A stretch of 64,000 nucleotides of DNA from Paenibacillus sp. V4I7 (GCF_030817275.1 NZ_JAUSZD010000002.1:3038001-3102000), one strand, 5' to 3'. Numbered from the stretch's first letter, positions 25,050-34,451 are shown. Notes: a model not told the origin generated them from the letters alone. A program made the numbers and translations.

Positions 25050-25140
25050 CATAAAAAGAAAGTGCTTCTGCACGACGTTACCGGCGCATGAAATATTGTT
25101 AAAGTGCAGGAATAGAAATGTCATCCTTTTGTTGAGGATG

Positions 25141-25240
25141 ATTGAACTAACGGGAGAACGATAGTTCAACCAGATCAGGGAGCAGACCATCGCGGCGCTG
25201 CTCCCTTTTTCATTGAAGAAATGGTCAGGAAAGTTTAATT
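25141..25240. repeat. Cassette site 18 (complete)
   Basis: A very regular left core, TTGAACTAACGGG-AGAA-CGATAGTTCAAC, in which TTGAAC and GTTCAA are perfect inverted repeats (25142-25170); hairpin AGGGAGCAG/CTGCTCCCTT at 25176-25206; right core GAAATGGTCAGGAAAGTTTA at 25217-25236. Confidence 0.88.
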
Positions 25241-25324
25241 AAAAAACGTTTTTTATTTACAGCAATTAATTGATTTCGATTAGAATTAGATCACATTACT
25301 CTTGGAGTGTGATCGAAGAATACT

Positions 25325-26302
25325 ATGGATAAGAAGATTAAACAGCTATTCAATCAAGATATATTGAGACAAGCCGCGGAACGTTATGGTATACACGAAG
25401 ACTCAATGATCGAATTAAATGGGTTTCAAAACTTCGTTTACTCTGGATTGGTCGGAGATCGTGAAGTTATTCTAAGAATTACCCATATCACACATCGGAA
25501 TGAAACATTAACGAAAGCGGAATTAGACTTTGTCATGTTTTTGGCGGAGTTCGGTGTAAAAGTAGCTAGACCGGTTCAGTCTTTAACGGGTGATCTTCTT
25601 CATACAATTGATGATGCTTTTGTTGTGACAGCCTTTGAGAAAGTCTCTGGCAGAAATGCAAAAATTGCCGAGGAGAGCAATACTTTTTATGAGAATATAG
25701 GTCAATTTGTTGGAAAGATACATAAGCTTTCACTTCACTATACCCCCCAACATTTACGTTATGAATGGAATAACAATGCTTTACTAGCCTCATTCAAGAA
25801 ATATTGTCCGTCAGAATTATATAACAGTTTCGACCGTTTAATCGGGGAAGTTAGCGCTCTTTCCAAGGATAAATATACATACGGCCTTATTCATGGGGAT
25901 ATTAGCTGCGGTAATTATCTAAATGATGGGGATAAGGCCCATATTATCGACTTTGACGAGGCGGAATACAGCTGGTTTGTATCTGATATTGCTACACCAT
26001 TATTTTACGAAATACCTATCCCGTGGGTTGTGGATGGTGAGATAAGGAAGGAGATAACAAAGCGCTTTTTTTCCAACTTCTTGAACGGCTATTGTAAAGA
26101 AAATACTATCAGTCAAGTATGGTTAGAGAAAATACCTTTATTTATCGATTTAAGACAAGCCAGAGTTTTATCCGCGCTATATAGAAGCAGAGATTTTAAC
26201 GCTCCTGATTGGAGTGAATGGAATGAACAAGCTCGACGCTTCTATTATTTCAACTTACTGAATAATACACCATATATTGATATGGACTTTTCGCGAATGT
26301 AA
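25325..26302 (+). CDS. APH-family phosphotransferase
   Basis: A 325-residue kinase of the aminoglycoside phosphotransferase/homoserine kinase II fold. EVILRITHITHRN carries the ATP-binding strand, YGLIHGDISCGNYL is the catalytic loop and HIIDFDEAEYSWFVSDIA the metal-binding motif. Unlike the gene at 21214 it is AT-rich. No strong binding site is seen before the ATG at 25325 (GAAGAATACT only). Substrate unknown. Confidence 0.87.
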   Translation: MDKKIKQLFNQDILRQAAERYGIHEDSMIELNGFQNFVYSGLVGDREVILRITHITHRNETLTKAELDFVMFLAEFGVKVARPVQSLTGDLLHTIDDAFVVTAFEKVSGRNAKIAEESNTFYENIGQFVGKIHKLSLHYTPQHLRYEWNNNALLASFKKYCPSELYNSFDRLIGEVSALSKDKYTYGLIHGDISCGNYLNDGDKAHIIDFDEAEYSWFVSDIATPLFYEIPIPWVVDGEIRKEITKRFFSNFLNGYCKENTISQVWLEKIPLFIDLRQARVLSALYRSRDFNAPDWSEWNEQARRFYYFNLLNNTPYIDMDFSRM

Positions 26303-26313
26303 AATTGTTTATT

Positions 26314-26338
26314 CCGCTATCGGAAACTATAGTTTAGG
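26314..26338. repeat. Core-only site joined to a ribosome binding site
   Basis: CCGCTATCGGAAACTATAGTTT is a left core without hairpin or right core; its end overlaps TAGGAGG of the next gene. Confidence 0.6.
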
Positions 26339-26347
26339 AGGTTAGCA

Positions 26348-26873
26348 ATGGTTTCAATAATTCAAATGAAACTTGATGATTCATATAAAATTCGTGATAT
26401 TGACCGGTCGGAAACAATCGAGCTGATTTATAAATGTAAGGACGGAGTTCTTGAAGAAATAAAAGCAAGGCATGAATGTCCAAATTGGAAAGAAGACAAT
26501 TATCAGGAGATAATTTCACGATATGAATTTGAACTATCTAACGGCGGTACGGCTTTTGGAGCATTTGATAGAGATAAATTGATTGGGTTTGGAGTCTTAG
26601 CAAATAAGTTTAGAGGTAGAGAGAATAATCAACTTCAGATAGACCTGATGTATGTGACACGTAAGTATCGAAGACAAGGAATTGGTAGCCAAATTATCGA
26701 CTCACTAAGTAAAGTAGCGATTGAAAAAGGTGCGAAATACTTATATATTTCTTCAACTGAAACTGAATCTGCAGTGAAGTTTTATTCAAGTTGGTTCCGC
26801 CATTACCTCAGAAATAGATGAGGAATTATTTGAAAGAGAACCTTATGACATCCATATGCTAAAAAAATTGTGA
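26348..26873 (+). pseudogene. GNAT acetyltransferase, frameshifted near the C-terminus
   Basis: Acetyltransferase with the acetyl-CoA motif LMYVTRKYRRQGIGSQIIDSL and the following strand KGAKYLYISSTETESAVKFY. At about 26796 (CAAGTTGGTTCC) the frame is broken; the next frame supplies the usual ending GSAITSEIDEELFEREPYDI-HMLKKL and stops at 26873, whereas the first frame ends RHYLRNR at 26821. The ATG follows AGGAGG at 7 bp. Confidence 0.8.
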
Positions 26874-26900
26874 ATCCGACTCTGTTAACATAAGGTAGGA

Positions 26901-27001
26901 TATTGAACTAACGAGGAACGATAGTGAAATGAAAGAGAAGTTTGATTAAGCCGCTGCATCGTTTACGCGGCTTTTTTTGATTAACCGAAGAAAGCTACAA
27001 C
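26901..27001. repeat. Cassette site 19 (right core weak)
   Basis: Left core TTGAACTAACGAGGAACGAT-AGTG at 26902-26925, hairpin AAGCCGC/GCGGCTT with seven T at 26948-26978, and a decayed right core GATTAACCGAAGAAAGCTAC at 26979-26998. Confidence 0.75.
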
Positions 27002-27092
27002 TTGAACCAATAATTCACATTGCATGGATTAGGCTGATAATGTGATAATTAGGTCGTGTTTTAATAGAACCTAAGTAAGTTGGTGAAGTAGA

Positions 27093-27254
27093 TTGGAAAC
27101 CTTTCTAGGTGTATTAGGTCGATTCGTCGGATGGATAGTATTTGAAATCATTATTGACTGCATCTTTAAATTATTGGGATATGTTATTAGGAAAATAATT
27201 TCCTTAATTAACTTCGTTTCAAAGGGAATATATAGACTTCTTAAAGTACAATAA
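27093..27254 (+). CDS. Small hydrophobic protein
   Basis: TTG start at 27093 preceded by GGTGAAG. The 53-residue product (METFLGVLGRFVGWIVFEII, KLLGYVIRKIISLINFVSKG) has alternating hydrophobic stretches and a basic C-terminal half, suggesting a membrane-associated amphipathic helix. A terminator follows at 27258. No family recognised. Confidence 0.55.
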   Translation: METFLGVLGRFVGWIVFEIIIDCIFKLLGYVIRKIISLINFVSKGIYRLLKVQ

Positions 27255-27257
27255 TTC

Positions 27258-27284
27258 AAGCATCATCATTCGATGATGCTTTTC
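27258..27284 (+). terminator. Rho-independent terminator
   Basis: AAGCATCATC-ATTC-GATGATGCTT followed by TTCTT, directly after the small hydrophobic protein gene. Confidence 0.8.
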
Positions 27285-27432
27285 TTATGCTCATGAGAGT
27301 TTCTTGGACGGCTTTTCTGTTTCAACAAGAGATTAGTTTTGTTTTACATGGCATTATGAATCGTCTTTTTTGTTGGTTAATAATTGGATTTGGAGGAAAA
27401 GTAAAAGCATCCAAGATACGGAAGGTGATCCT

Positions 27433-28110
27433 TTGTCACGGTTGCTGTCTCTGCTGCTTGTAACATTGTTGTTACTACCCACGGTTGTCATGGCTAAACC
27501 AGAACAAACGCAAGATGCAAATAAGTTAGCTGAACGCTTAAAACGCTTAGAACCGGATGAACCCAAAGATATTGCTGATCCTCCGTTTGGGCAACGAGCG
27601 TTTCCATCAAAGTTAAAGTCGCCACAAGAATTAATCAGAAACGGAAAACAGCTTCCTTATAAGGTATTGCTTGATAAACCTGATTGGGAGCGTCCGGCTT
27701 ATAAATCTTACTGGCACAGTAGTGTCTCGGGTCGATGGTCATATGTACCGAACCGTTTGCACTACGCTCAACATCGTTTGTTTACTACTCCGACAGCCGC
27801 GTTATCTAATTATTATGATTTCGTCCATAATCTTGGTTTGAGCGAAGAGTTGATTAATGTTAAGTCTCAACCTCAAGATGCGGATCGGGAAAGATTTATC
27901 GGTCAAATCATGGTAGTTGTTATGCAAGCGAAGATTGAAAAGGTGCTGACAAGCGGTAATCAAGTTGTAATTGTTGCTAGACCTCAAATAAATGGCGTAC
28001 AAGCATTAACTGTAAATAAGGTGGATATGAAGCTCGATAATCCGAAAGAAGCGGTGCTGTTTCAGCTTGTAACACCGGAGAGTGATGAAATTGATTTCTC
28101 GTTGTATTAG
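27433..28110 (+). CDS. Secreted protein of unknown function
   Basis: About 225 residues. The TTG at 27433, nine bases after GGAAGG, gives a classical signal peptide (MSRLLSLLLVTLLLLPTVV with cleavage after VMA) and a mature protein rich in Pro and charged residues (RLKRLEPDEPKDIADPPFG). The in-frame ATG at 27370 would put a hydrophilic extension before the signal. The next gene begins inside it (28085), so the two secreted proteins form an operon. No family recognised. Confidence 0.65.
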   Translation: MSRLLSLLLVTLLLLPTVVMAKPEQTQDANKLAERLKRLEPDEPKDIADPPFGQRAFPSKLKSPQELIRNGKQLPYKVLLDKPDWERPAYKSYWHSSVSGRWSYVPNRLHYAQHRLFTTPTAALSNYYDFVHNLGLSEELINVKSQPQDADRERFIGQIMVVVMQAKIEKVLTSGNQVVIVARPQINGVQALTVNKVDMKLDNPKEAVLFQLVTPESDEIDFSLY

Positions 28111-28693
28111 AAGCAGCGTGATTGTGCTAGTTCTTATTTTGTCTGCTTATGATTACGTTGAAGCAAGTCCGGCAAGTGGCATGGTTGAAGCAACCATGAA
28201 TTTTAAAGTTTCATATGTATTAGAAGGATACGGAATGAAGGAGAAACCTTTCAGTGATGAATCAGTTAAACCTATACCTAATGCGCGTCTGATTGTGATT
28301 AACAGTAATGGTGATATCGTAGCCAATGGAATAACAGACAATAAAGGGGAGTGGAACGTCAATATTAGTCCTCCAATTGATCCGCGTTTTCCATCAAAGA
28401 AAATGGGCGTAGTGACCGTTATTACCGTGGCAGATGGGTTTAATGAGTTCATTAAGTTTGTTGTACCAGTAAACGAACATGGAGATGGAGTAGGTGCGGC
28501 TTCAATCTCTCTTAGACCAATCAGACCTGATGCCCGTAATGAACCCTCATTCGACGCTACGTTTCATCGTTTTACTGTTTTTGGGATGTTGGATTACTAC
28601 GCCAATAAAGTCGGGCTTGTAAAACAGAAACCGATTAAAGGTGCAGAAGGCTTTGGTGAAGTTGATATGCCTTGGAGTGCAACGTTAAATTGA
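28085..28693 (+). CDS. Secreted protein with carboxypeptidase-regulatory-like fold
   Basis: About 202 residues: signal peptide MKLISRCIRSSVIVLVLILS ending near VEASPA, then a domain with PIPNARLIVINSNGDIVANG and GITDNKGEWNVNI, the pattern of carboxypeptidase-regulatory-like (transthyretin-type) domains used in surface proteins. GGAG lies 5 bp before the ATG, inside the previous gene (26 bp overlap). Role unknown; probably acts with the upstream secreted protein. Confidence 0.6.
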   Translation: MKLISRCIRSSVIVLVLILSAYDYVEASPASGMVEATMNFKVSYVLEGYGMKEKPFSDESVKPIPNARLIVINSNGDIVANGITDNKGEWNVNISPPIDPRFPSKKMGVVTVITVADGFNEFIKFVVPVNEHGDGVGAASISLRPIRPDARNEPSFDATFHRFTVFGMLDYYANKVGLVKQKPIKGAEGFGEVDMPWSATLN

Positions 28694-28717
28694 AAAAAGC
28701 CCTGAAATGGGCTTTTT
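28693..28717 (+). terminator. Rho-independent terminator
   Basis: AAAAAAGCCC-TGAAAT-GGGCTTTTT immediately after the stop of the secreted-protein gene; it ends the two-gene unit. Confidence 0.85.
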
Positions 28718-28812
28718 AGTGCATTATTGTGCTATTTGATTTTTACGTTCTGATAGCGCTCTATACCGTGAATATAATTGAGGAATGAAATCATGTACGG
28801 AGGGCGTTGTGA

Positions 28813-29283
28813 ATGAATATAGAGATTCTACCTTTGAATGAGTCCCTTGTACCTAATGTTAAAGGCTTGATAGCTGGATACATAAATTTTTCTTCCAATG
28901 CGTGAGACGAAGCTGATACATCGCCCGAGCAGTTAGAGAAATGTGAAAAAATCCTAAATAGCTTTATAAGTAATAACTTCGCACAATGTTATTTAGCTAT
29001 GCATGACCAAGAGTACGTGGGATTTATTGTGCTTTCCTGGAGCTTTTCAATATCCAAAGGGTATCCCGTACTTCGAATAGATGCGTTATATGCATCGCCA
29101 TTACATAGAAATAAGGGTATAGGTCGGAAGCTGATGCAGTATGCAATTGACTTAGCTATTGAGAACAAAGCGACCCGATTACAGCTCGAAACAGACGATG
29201 ATAACACTCCAACTAGCACTTTATATAAAAATCTCGGATTTAAATTAATACCAGGTAAGGGTGTGTATATGTCATTTTTATAA
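28813..29283 (+). pseudogene. GNAT acetyltransferase with an in-frame TGA
   Basis: Starts at the ATG at 28813 (GGAGGG 11 bp upstream): MNIEILPLNESLVPNVKGLI, AGYINFSSNA, then TGA at 28903 where a Trp would fit (TGG to TGA), then DEADTSPEQLEKCEKILNSF and the normal fold with RIDALYASPLHRNKGIGRKLM (acetyl-CoA loop) to the end YMSFL. Only the downstream part remains an open frame from 28999. Confidence 0.85.
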
Positions 29284-29296
29284 TCGCTTTGTCATT

Positions 29297-29321
29297 AAGC
29301 TAAAGGGCAGATTAATTCAAT
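29297..29321. repeat. Right core only
   Basis: AAGCTAAAGGGCAGATTAAT at 29297-29316: a right core directly after the GNAT pseudogene, with no left core or hairpin. Confidence 0.65.
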
Positions 29322-29388
29322 AGTGAGTCTAGCATCTCTCCTGAAATTAGGTTAATATTGGAAGAATTACTTGTGAGGAGAGATGCAG

Positions 29389-30183
29389 ATGTCGGACATA
29401 CAAGCAATTGTTTTAGACTTGGACGGAACTTTGCTCGGCAATGACAAATCCATATCACCTAGAAATTATCAGGCTGTTAAAAGATGTTATGATTCTGGAA
29501 TTCATATTATTGTTGCCACGGCGCGACCGCCTAGAGCGGCTGATCAATTTGTAAAGAGTTTTCTTTTTGTAGACTACTTAGTTTATTACAATGGTGCCCT
29601 AATAACTTGCAAGTCTAAGCAAACTCAGCGGCACATTAGTATCCCAATGGAGATTAACCAACAAATTAACAATTTCATCGAGTTACATGCACCTCAATCG
29701 TTAATTTCATACGAGGTCAATGACTCATGGTATACGTGTACACCAATTCCTGACTCGCAACTTGGTCATTTCGGTATCCGTTCAAATGATCCTAAACCCC
29801 TAGTTGTTGATAAGGATTTTATTAGTTCACTATCCCCGACAAAAATATTGGTTCATGGCTACAGCACGTGGAGGGATGTTATCGAGCAATTCGGCGACCA
29901 TGTGAACGTAATCGCAACCGATGGAGGATTATTGGTTCAAATCATGCAAAAATCAGCCTCAAAGGAAGAAGCCGTGCAATGGGTGCTTCATGATATCGGG
30001 TTGAAGTCAGAAAATGTAATGGTATTCGGGGATGACTTTAACGATTTAGGACTATTCCATAAGTGCGGATTTCCGATTGCTATGGAAAACGCAATAATTG
30101 AGCTGAAAAATTTTGCAAAACACATTACCGAATCAAATGATAACGATGGTGTTGCTGTTGCTCTTGAGAAATTTGTGGTGTAA
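29389..30183 (+). CDS. HAD-superfamily phosphatase, Cof type (HAD-IIB)
   Basis: About 264 residues. Motif I is VLDLDGTLLGNDKSI, motif II VATARPP, motif III lysine in QKSASKEEAVQWVL and motif IV VFGDDFNDLGLF, all in place; the cap is of the Cof type. Such enzymes dephosphorylate sugar phosphates or cofactors. The ATG at 29389 is eight bases after GAGGAG; the ATG at 29383 would be only two bases away. Single-gene cassette. Confidence 0.92.
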   Translation: MSDIQAIVLDLDGTLLGNDKSISPRNYQAVKRCYDSGIHIIVATARPPRAADQFVKSFLFVDYLVYYNGALITCKSKQTQRHISIPMEINQQINNFIELHAPQSLISYEVNDSWYTCTPIPDSQLGHFGIRSNDPKPLVVDKDFISSLSPTKILVHGYSTWRDVIEQFGDHVNVIATDGGLLVQIMQKSASKEEAVQWVLHDIGLKSENVMVFGDDFNDLGLFHKCGFPIAMENAIIELKNFAKHITESNDNDGVAVALEKFVV

Positions 30184-30202
30184 TCACTTGCTGATACTGA
30201 TT

Positions 30203-30260
30203 CAACAACCCTGAAAGTAGCCGAGCACCAATCGAATTTTCATTATTAGGGACATGGAAT
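30203..30260. repeat. CTGAAAGTAG block, copy 3 (shortened)
   Basis: CAACCCTGAAAGTAGCCGAG and AATCGAATTTTCATTATT match copies 1 and 2, but the GCCCC hairpin and the left core are replaced by GGGACATGG and the binding site of the next gene. Confidence 0.65.
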
Positions 30261-30272
30261 GGGAGTATGTTA

Positions 30273-30998
30273 ATGAAAAAAATAGCAGTAATAACCGATA
30301 TTCACGGAAATAGCCCTGCATTAATGACGGTGCTTCAGGATATCACTTCCAAGAGTGTTGATCACATTTATTGTTTGGGGGATGTAGTTGGCATTGGACC
30401 CGATTCCAACGAAGTTCTTGAATTACTATTGTCACGAACTGATGTTTCATTCGTCGTGGGTAATCATGATGTAGCGGTATTGGCCGCTTTTTATGGAGAT
30501 GACGCTCCGAAAGGACATCAAAATGAACGGCACCATCACCAATGGTTGGCAGATAGAATTAACCCCGAGTACATCGAAGCGATGAGTAAATGGCCAAAAC
30601 AATTAATCGTCAATCATTTCAATAAAGTACTGCTATTCACTCATTATCATCTCAATCAAGAAGGCTGGTTTTTGTCTATTGAAAAGAACCCGTCAACGGA
30701 GAATTTAGATCAACTCTACAAAGAAACCAAGTATAAGATGGTATGCTTTGGTCATCATCATATGATTCACCATTTTGTTTCTAGCAAAAGAACTTATTTT
30801 AATCCTGGTGCATTAGGTTGTCACGATAAACCGCGCGCTAGATACGGCATTGTTTCGTTAACGGAGAAAGCAATCAGCGAAGAGTTAATTGAAGTTCCCT
30901 ACGACAATAAGGAGTTTCTGCAATCTTATATTCAGTTGCAAGTTCCTGAACGGGAATTTATTCTGAAAATTTTTCACGGTGGGCAATTAACTTATTAG
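30273..30998 (+). CDS. Metallophosphoesterase (YfcE/calcineurin-like)
   Basis: About 241 residues. Metal-binding motifs in order: VITDIHGN, GDVVGIGPDS, VGNHDV, LFTHYH and FGHHHM, the complete set for a two-metal phosphodiesterase. GALGCHDKPRARYGIV is the usual end of the core. Substrate may be a phosphodiester or cyclic nucleotide. The ATG at 30273 has GGGAG eight bases upstream; it immediately follows block copy 3. Confidence 0.92.
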   Translation: MKKIAVITDIHGNSPALMTVLQDITSKSVDHIYCLGDVVGIGPDSNEVLELLLSRTDVSFVVGNHDVAVLAAFYGDDAPKGHQNERHHHQWLADRINPEYIEAMSKWPKQLIVNHFNKVLLFTHYHLNQEGWFLSIEKNPSTENLDQLYKETKYKMVCFGHHHMIHHFVSSKRTYFNPGALGCHDKPRARYGIVSLTEKAISEELIEVPYDNKEFLQSYIQLQVPEREFILKIFHGGQLTY

Positions 30999-31008
30999 GA
31001 ACGATTTG

Positions 31009-31100
31009 TTGAACTAACGGGAGACGATAGCGCAACAAACAAGGGGAGCAGATCGCGGCAGCTGCTCCTTTTCTCATTGAAGTAATGGGCAGGTTTCAGC
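31009..31100. repeat. Cassette site 20 (complete)
   Basis: Left core TTGAACTAACGGGAGACGAT-AGCG at 31009-31032; hairpin GGGGAGCAG/GCTGCTCCTT at 31043-31070; right core AGTAATGGGCAGGTTTCAGC at 31081-31100. Confidence 0.85.
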
Positions 31101-31168
31101 AAAACAAGGAACCATCCCTTGTTCTAGCGAATTGATAACAGGGCATCTAATTCGAGGAGGAAAGATAA

Positions 31169-31657
31169 GTGGTTCAACTAACCCCTGTTTCGGAAGATAA
31201 TAAGGAAGTTCTTTATAACCTTTATCAGTTATATCATTATGATTTTAGTCAATTTTCTGCGATAGACATAAACGGCTCTGGGTTATATGAAATCAGTTTG
31301 GAACACTACTGGCAAGATCCTAGATGGAACCCATTCTTTATTTATTGTGCAGACAAAATTGTTGGTTTCCTTGTTGTTTTATTTGAAAATTATGATGTTG
31401 ATCCAGATCCTACACACGTTATTTATGATTTTCTGGTTCTTAGGAAATTTAGAAGAAACGGAATAGGAAAGGAAGCCGCAGTAAGGACCTTTGATTTATA
31501 TAAGGCAAATTGGAAAGTTGCTCAAAAGAGTTCCAACGAGCCTGCTATTCTATTTTGGCGTCATGTAATTAGGGAATACACGGGTGATAGATACACGGAA
31601 TTATTTAGGCAAGACCTAAATAAGTATGTTCAAACCTTCAGCACTAAAGGATCATAA
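31169..31657 (+). CDS. GNAT acetyltransferase
   Basis: A 162-residue acetyltransferase. VLYNLYQLYHYDFSQFS at the start, IVGFLVVLFEN central strand and IYDFLVLRKFRRNGIGKEAA as acetyl-CoA motif. GTG start eight bases after AGGAGG. The C-terminus (EPAILFWRHVIREYTGDRYT) matches the usual end of this GNAT type. Acceptor unknown. Confidence 0.88.
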   Translation: MVQLTPVSEDNKEVLYNLYQLYHYDFSQFSAIDINGSGLYEISLEHYWQDPRWNPFFIYCADKIVGFLVVLFENYDVDPDPTHVIYDFLVLRKFRRNGIGKEAAVRTFDLYKANWKVAQKSSNEPAILFWRHVIREYTGDRYTELFRQDLNKYVQTFSTKGS

Positions 31658-31670
31658 ATAACGAACGTTC

Positions 31671-31699
31671 ATTGAACTATCGGGAACAAGAGCTCAAAC
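31671..31699. repeat. Left core only
   Basis: TTGAACTATCGGGAACAAGA-GCTC at 31672-31695, then directly the leader of the next gene. No hairpin or right core. Confidence 0.6.
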
Positions 31700-31727
31700 T
31701 GTACATTCGGTTGGGAGGGATTGTAAG

Positions 31728-32737
31728 ATGCGGATTCTGATTATTGGAGGCACTCGGTTTATTGGACCTTTTCTTATTAAAGAACTGATTAATAAGGGAC
31801 ATGAGGTTGCTGTATTTAGTCGCGGAAATAATAAACTCGATCCTTCTTTCTCGAGCAAGATAACTTATTTTGTTGGTGATACAAGCCAACTGATGGATTA
31901 CAAAGATAAATTTAAAAGTTTCGCACCGCATGTCGTGGTACACATGATTGCTTATACTGAAAAAGACGCTCGGATGGCAATGAATACGTTTGAGGGTATC
32001 ACGGATCGGATTGTGGTTTCCAGCAGTATGGATGTTACCAAGCCTATGGTAATTTGATTCGTCTGGAAAACGTTCCGACCATTCCAGTACCGTTTAATGA
32101 AGACGGTCCGTTAAGAACGGAACTCTATCCCTACGGCGTTGATTATGAAAAGCAATTGGTTGAAAACACTGTCTTAAGTAAACCCCTTCAATTGCCTGGT
32201 ACTGTCCTAAGGCTTCCGATGGTATATGGCGAGGGTGATTCATCCAATAGACTATATAAATACGTAAAGCGCATGCTTGATAATCGAAATGCCGTTATAC
32301 TTGATGATCTATATGCCAACTGGCGCGGCACTCGCGGACATGTTGAAAACGTAGCGCATGCTATAGCGTTGGCAGCAACAAATGAAGTTGCCAAAAACCG
32401 CATATATAACGTTGGTGAAGAAGTGTCTCTTTCAGAAAAGGAATGGGTTCAATTGATTGCAAAGGTTATGAAGTGGGATGGGAAAGTTCACAGCATTCCC
32501 AGAAGCGATTTACCTGAGCAACTGATCTATTCGTTGTTGGATTTACGACAAGATTGGGTTGTGGACACTTCGTGCATACGGAATGAACTAAACTATAGCG
32601 AACTGGTATCTATAGAAGAAGCGGTTTCTCGAACTGTTGACTGGGAAGAAAACAACCCTCCGAAAGAACTTCACCCCAAAGATTTCCCGAGATTTGATTA
32701 TGAATCAGAGGATTTGGTGTTGACAAAGATAGTCTGA
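31728..32737 (+). pseudogene. NAD-dependent epimerase/reductase, single frameshift
   Basis: Short-chain dehydrogenase-like epimerase family. The N-terminal part (to 32057) has the NAD loop ILIIGGTRFIGPFL and HVVVHMIAYTEKDA; it breaks at SSSMDV. The second frame gives YQAYGNLIRLENVPTIPVPF and continues through PGTVLRLPMVYGEGD to 32737. One T missing in GTTTAC at about 32035 accounts for the break. About 337 codons when repaired. GGGAGGG is about 10 bp before the ATG. Confidence 0.87.
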
Positions 32738-32794
32738 ATGATTCAGCTAAACATTCCTCCCTCTGTATGAAAGGTTTTTCTCGCTAATGCTCGC

Positions 32795-33115
32795 TCATTC
32801 GCAGGATATCTGCCCCTTTTATGGAGGATACCGATTGAATTTCTAGGATAGTTACTAGACTCTATGAAATTTAGGCATGCGGGAACAGAGGGAAAGTACC
32901 ATCTCCCATATTCATCCAGTATGAGCGCTATTCTCCACGATGCCCTTGGAGGTTCACCCTCCCATGTCTCAACGGGTCTATGCCCTTACATTCCTTCGTT
33001 ATACCTGTCCAAGAGGTGGAGGCCGGTGATGCTGTTAAGCAACGGGTCTGTGCCCTTTTGAATGTTTCACTCGGTACTGCCAGCGCTATTTATAGCTGTT
33101 TATCCTGCGAATGAG
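32795..33115 (-). ncRNA. Putative bridge RNA region of IS copy C
   Basis: Conserved blocks as in copies B and E (TATTCTCCACG, CCCATGTCTCAACGGGTC, GGTGGAGGCCGG), bounded by TTCGCAGGAT and ATCCTGCGAA. The variable loop reads TGCTGTTAAGCAACGGGTC (from 33030); the DNA at its own 5' junction reads TGCTGTAAG (34562-34570), matching apart from one T. Confidence 0.5.
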
Positions 33116-33167
33116 CCAACATGCAAAAACAAAGATGTGTTACGACGACTTAGCAATTAAAACGACT

Positions 33168-34451
33168 TTAAGCTGCCTCCTGCAGAGGCATCGCAATTGT
33201 AGGATCAAAATGATCCTTACTTCGTGAAATCCCAATCAGAATACGGGCGAGCTTGCCAATGAGTTTAAAAATGGAGCGGTTCTTCTTCATTTTCTTCACT
33301 TGAACGTTGTGGTCATGCCATGACCGGAAAGCCGGATTGTTCGTAACTAGATGCACTACGGCGAGATACAGGTACTTGCGTAACTGACGCCTTCCTCGTT
33401 TGGAGATAACGATTTTACCCTTATGCTTACCAGAGCTGTCCTCTGCAAGATTTAGACCGGCATGAGAAAGTATTTGGTTGCCGTGTGTATAGTTACGTAG
33501 GTCTCCGGTTCCGGCCAAAATGGCGGCGATGAAGAGCGTACTGAGCCCTTTAATGGAGCGTAGAGGAGTAGTGATGTCGGGAATCATATCCAGCAACTTC
33601 AGGATCTCCTGCTCAATCTCTTTCAGCCTTGCTGCAAGCTTCTCGTAATCTTCAAGGAGGTACTTCAGGTTTTGCCTTTCTTCCTGCTCGCAAGTGGTAC
33701 GTCCAATGGAACGACGGGATACAGCAAGAAGTAGAGCCGCTTTCTGTAGACTGCTGGAACCGCCGGCACGTTTCATATGCTTCCGCCAACCTGTAATGAT
33801 CTCCTCAGCGGATAGAGCCTTGAGATCTATCGGTAAGGGAAAAGACTTGAGTGTTGCAATCGAACGCGGAATTGTCCAATCCTTAAATATTTTTCCATAT
33901 TCAGGGAAGTTGATGTCTATCCAGCGAAAGATTCGATTTTTTATGTGGGCAAGGTCCTTCGACCAGGACTCCCGATTGTTCATGATTGTGCGTAAACGCT
34001 GATATATCGCTTCATTTGGGGCGTAGAGAGAGTAAAATCCGCGACATACGGCATCTGCGATCACCAGAGCGTCTTTCACATCATTTTTGGACTGGGAATT
34101 ATCTCGATTTTCCTTGTTTCGCTTCGTTGTTAGCGGGTTCACCAGCACCAGTTCGATTTGCCTGGCAGTCAGCCAATCCGCTAAGTTAAACCAATAGTGA
34201 CCTGTTGGTTCAAGTCCAATAAGCACGGAAGTGTAACCGTGACTTTCTTGGAGTTTCTGATACCAATGTAGCAGTTTCGTAAAGCCGTCATCGGAATTTC
34301 TAAAGGAAATGTATCGTCCAATCTCGATTCCACGAAAATTGACCGCACGTGCAACGTGTGTTTCCTTAGCAATATCGATGCCGATTACAAGATGCTGAGT
34401 TGTAATTCTCTCAATACGTTGATTTTCCGCGTAACGTTGTTTAAACTTCAT
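33168..34451 (-). CDS. IS110-family transposase (copy C)
   Basis: A 427-residue DEDD transposase, full length. Catalytic residues: Asp in VIGIDIAKETH, Glu in IGLEPTGHYW, Asp in QSKNDVKDALVIADA; C-terminal domain with IKGLSTLFIAAILAGTGDL and SHAGLNLAEDSSGK. ATG after GAGGAGG at about 10 bp. Roughly half identical to copy B, so a distinct but related element with the same target preference. Confidence 0.92.
   Translation of the reverse strand: MKFKQRYAENQRIERITTQHLVIGIDIAKETHVARAVNFRGIEIGRYISFRNSDDGFTKLLHWYQKLQESHGYTSVLIGLEPTGHYWFNLADWLTARQIELVLVNPLTTKRNKENRDNSQSKNDVKDALVIADAVCRGFYSLYAPNEAIYQRLRTIMNNRESWSKDLAHIKNRIFRWIDINFPEYGKIFKDWTIPRSIATLKSFPLPIDLKALSAEEIITGWRKHMKRAGGSSSLQKAALLLAVSRRSIGRTTCEQEERQNLKYLLEDYEKLAARLKEIEQEILKLLDMIPDITTPLRSIKGLSTLFIAAILAGTGDLRNYTHGNQILSHAGLNLAEDSSGKHKGKIVISKRGRRQLRKYLYLAVVHLVTNNPAFRSWHDHNVQVKKMKKNRSIFKLIGKLARILIGISRSKDHFDPTIAMPLQEAA

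Noticed and set aside
13515..28905. TGA or TAA recoding (suppression or selenocysteine) in cassette genes
   Set aside because: Both TGA and TAA occur at unrelated positions, frameshifts are equally common, and no selenocysteine insertion structure was seen; decay is simpler.
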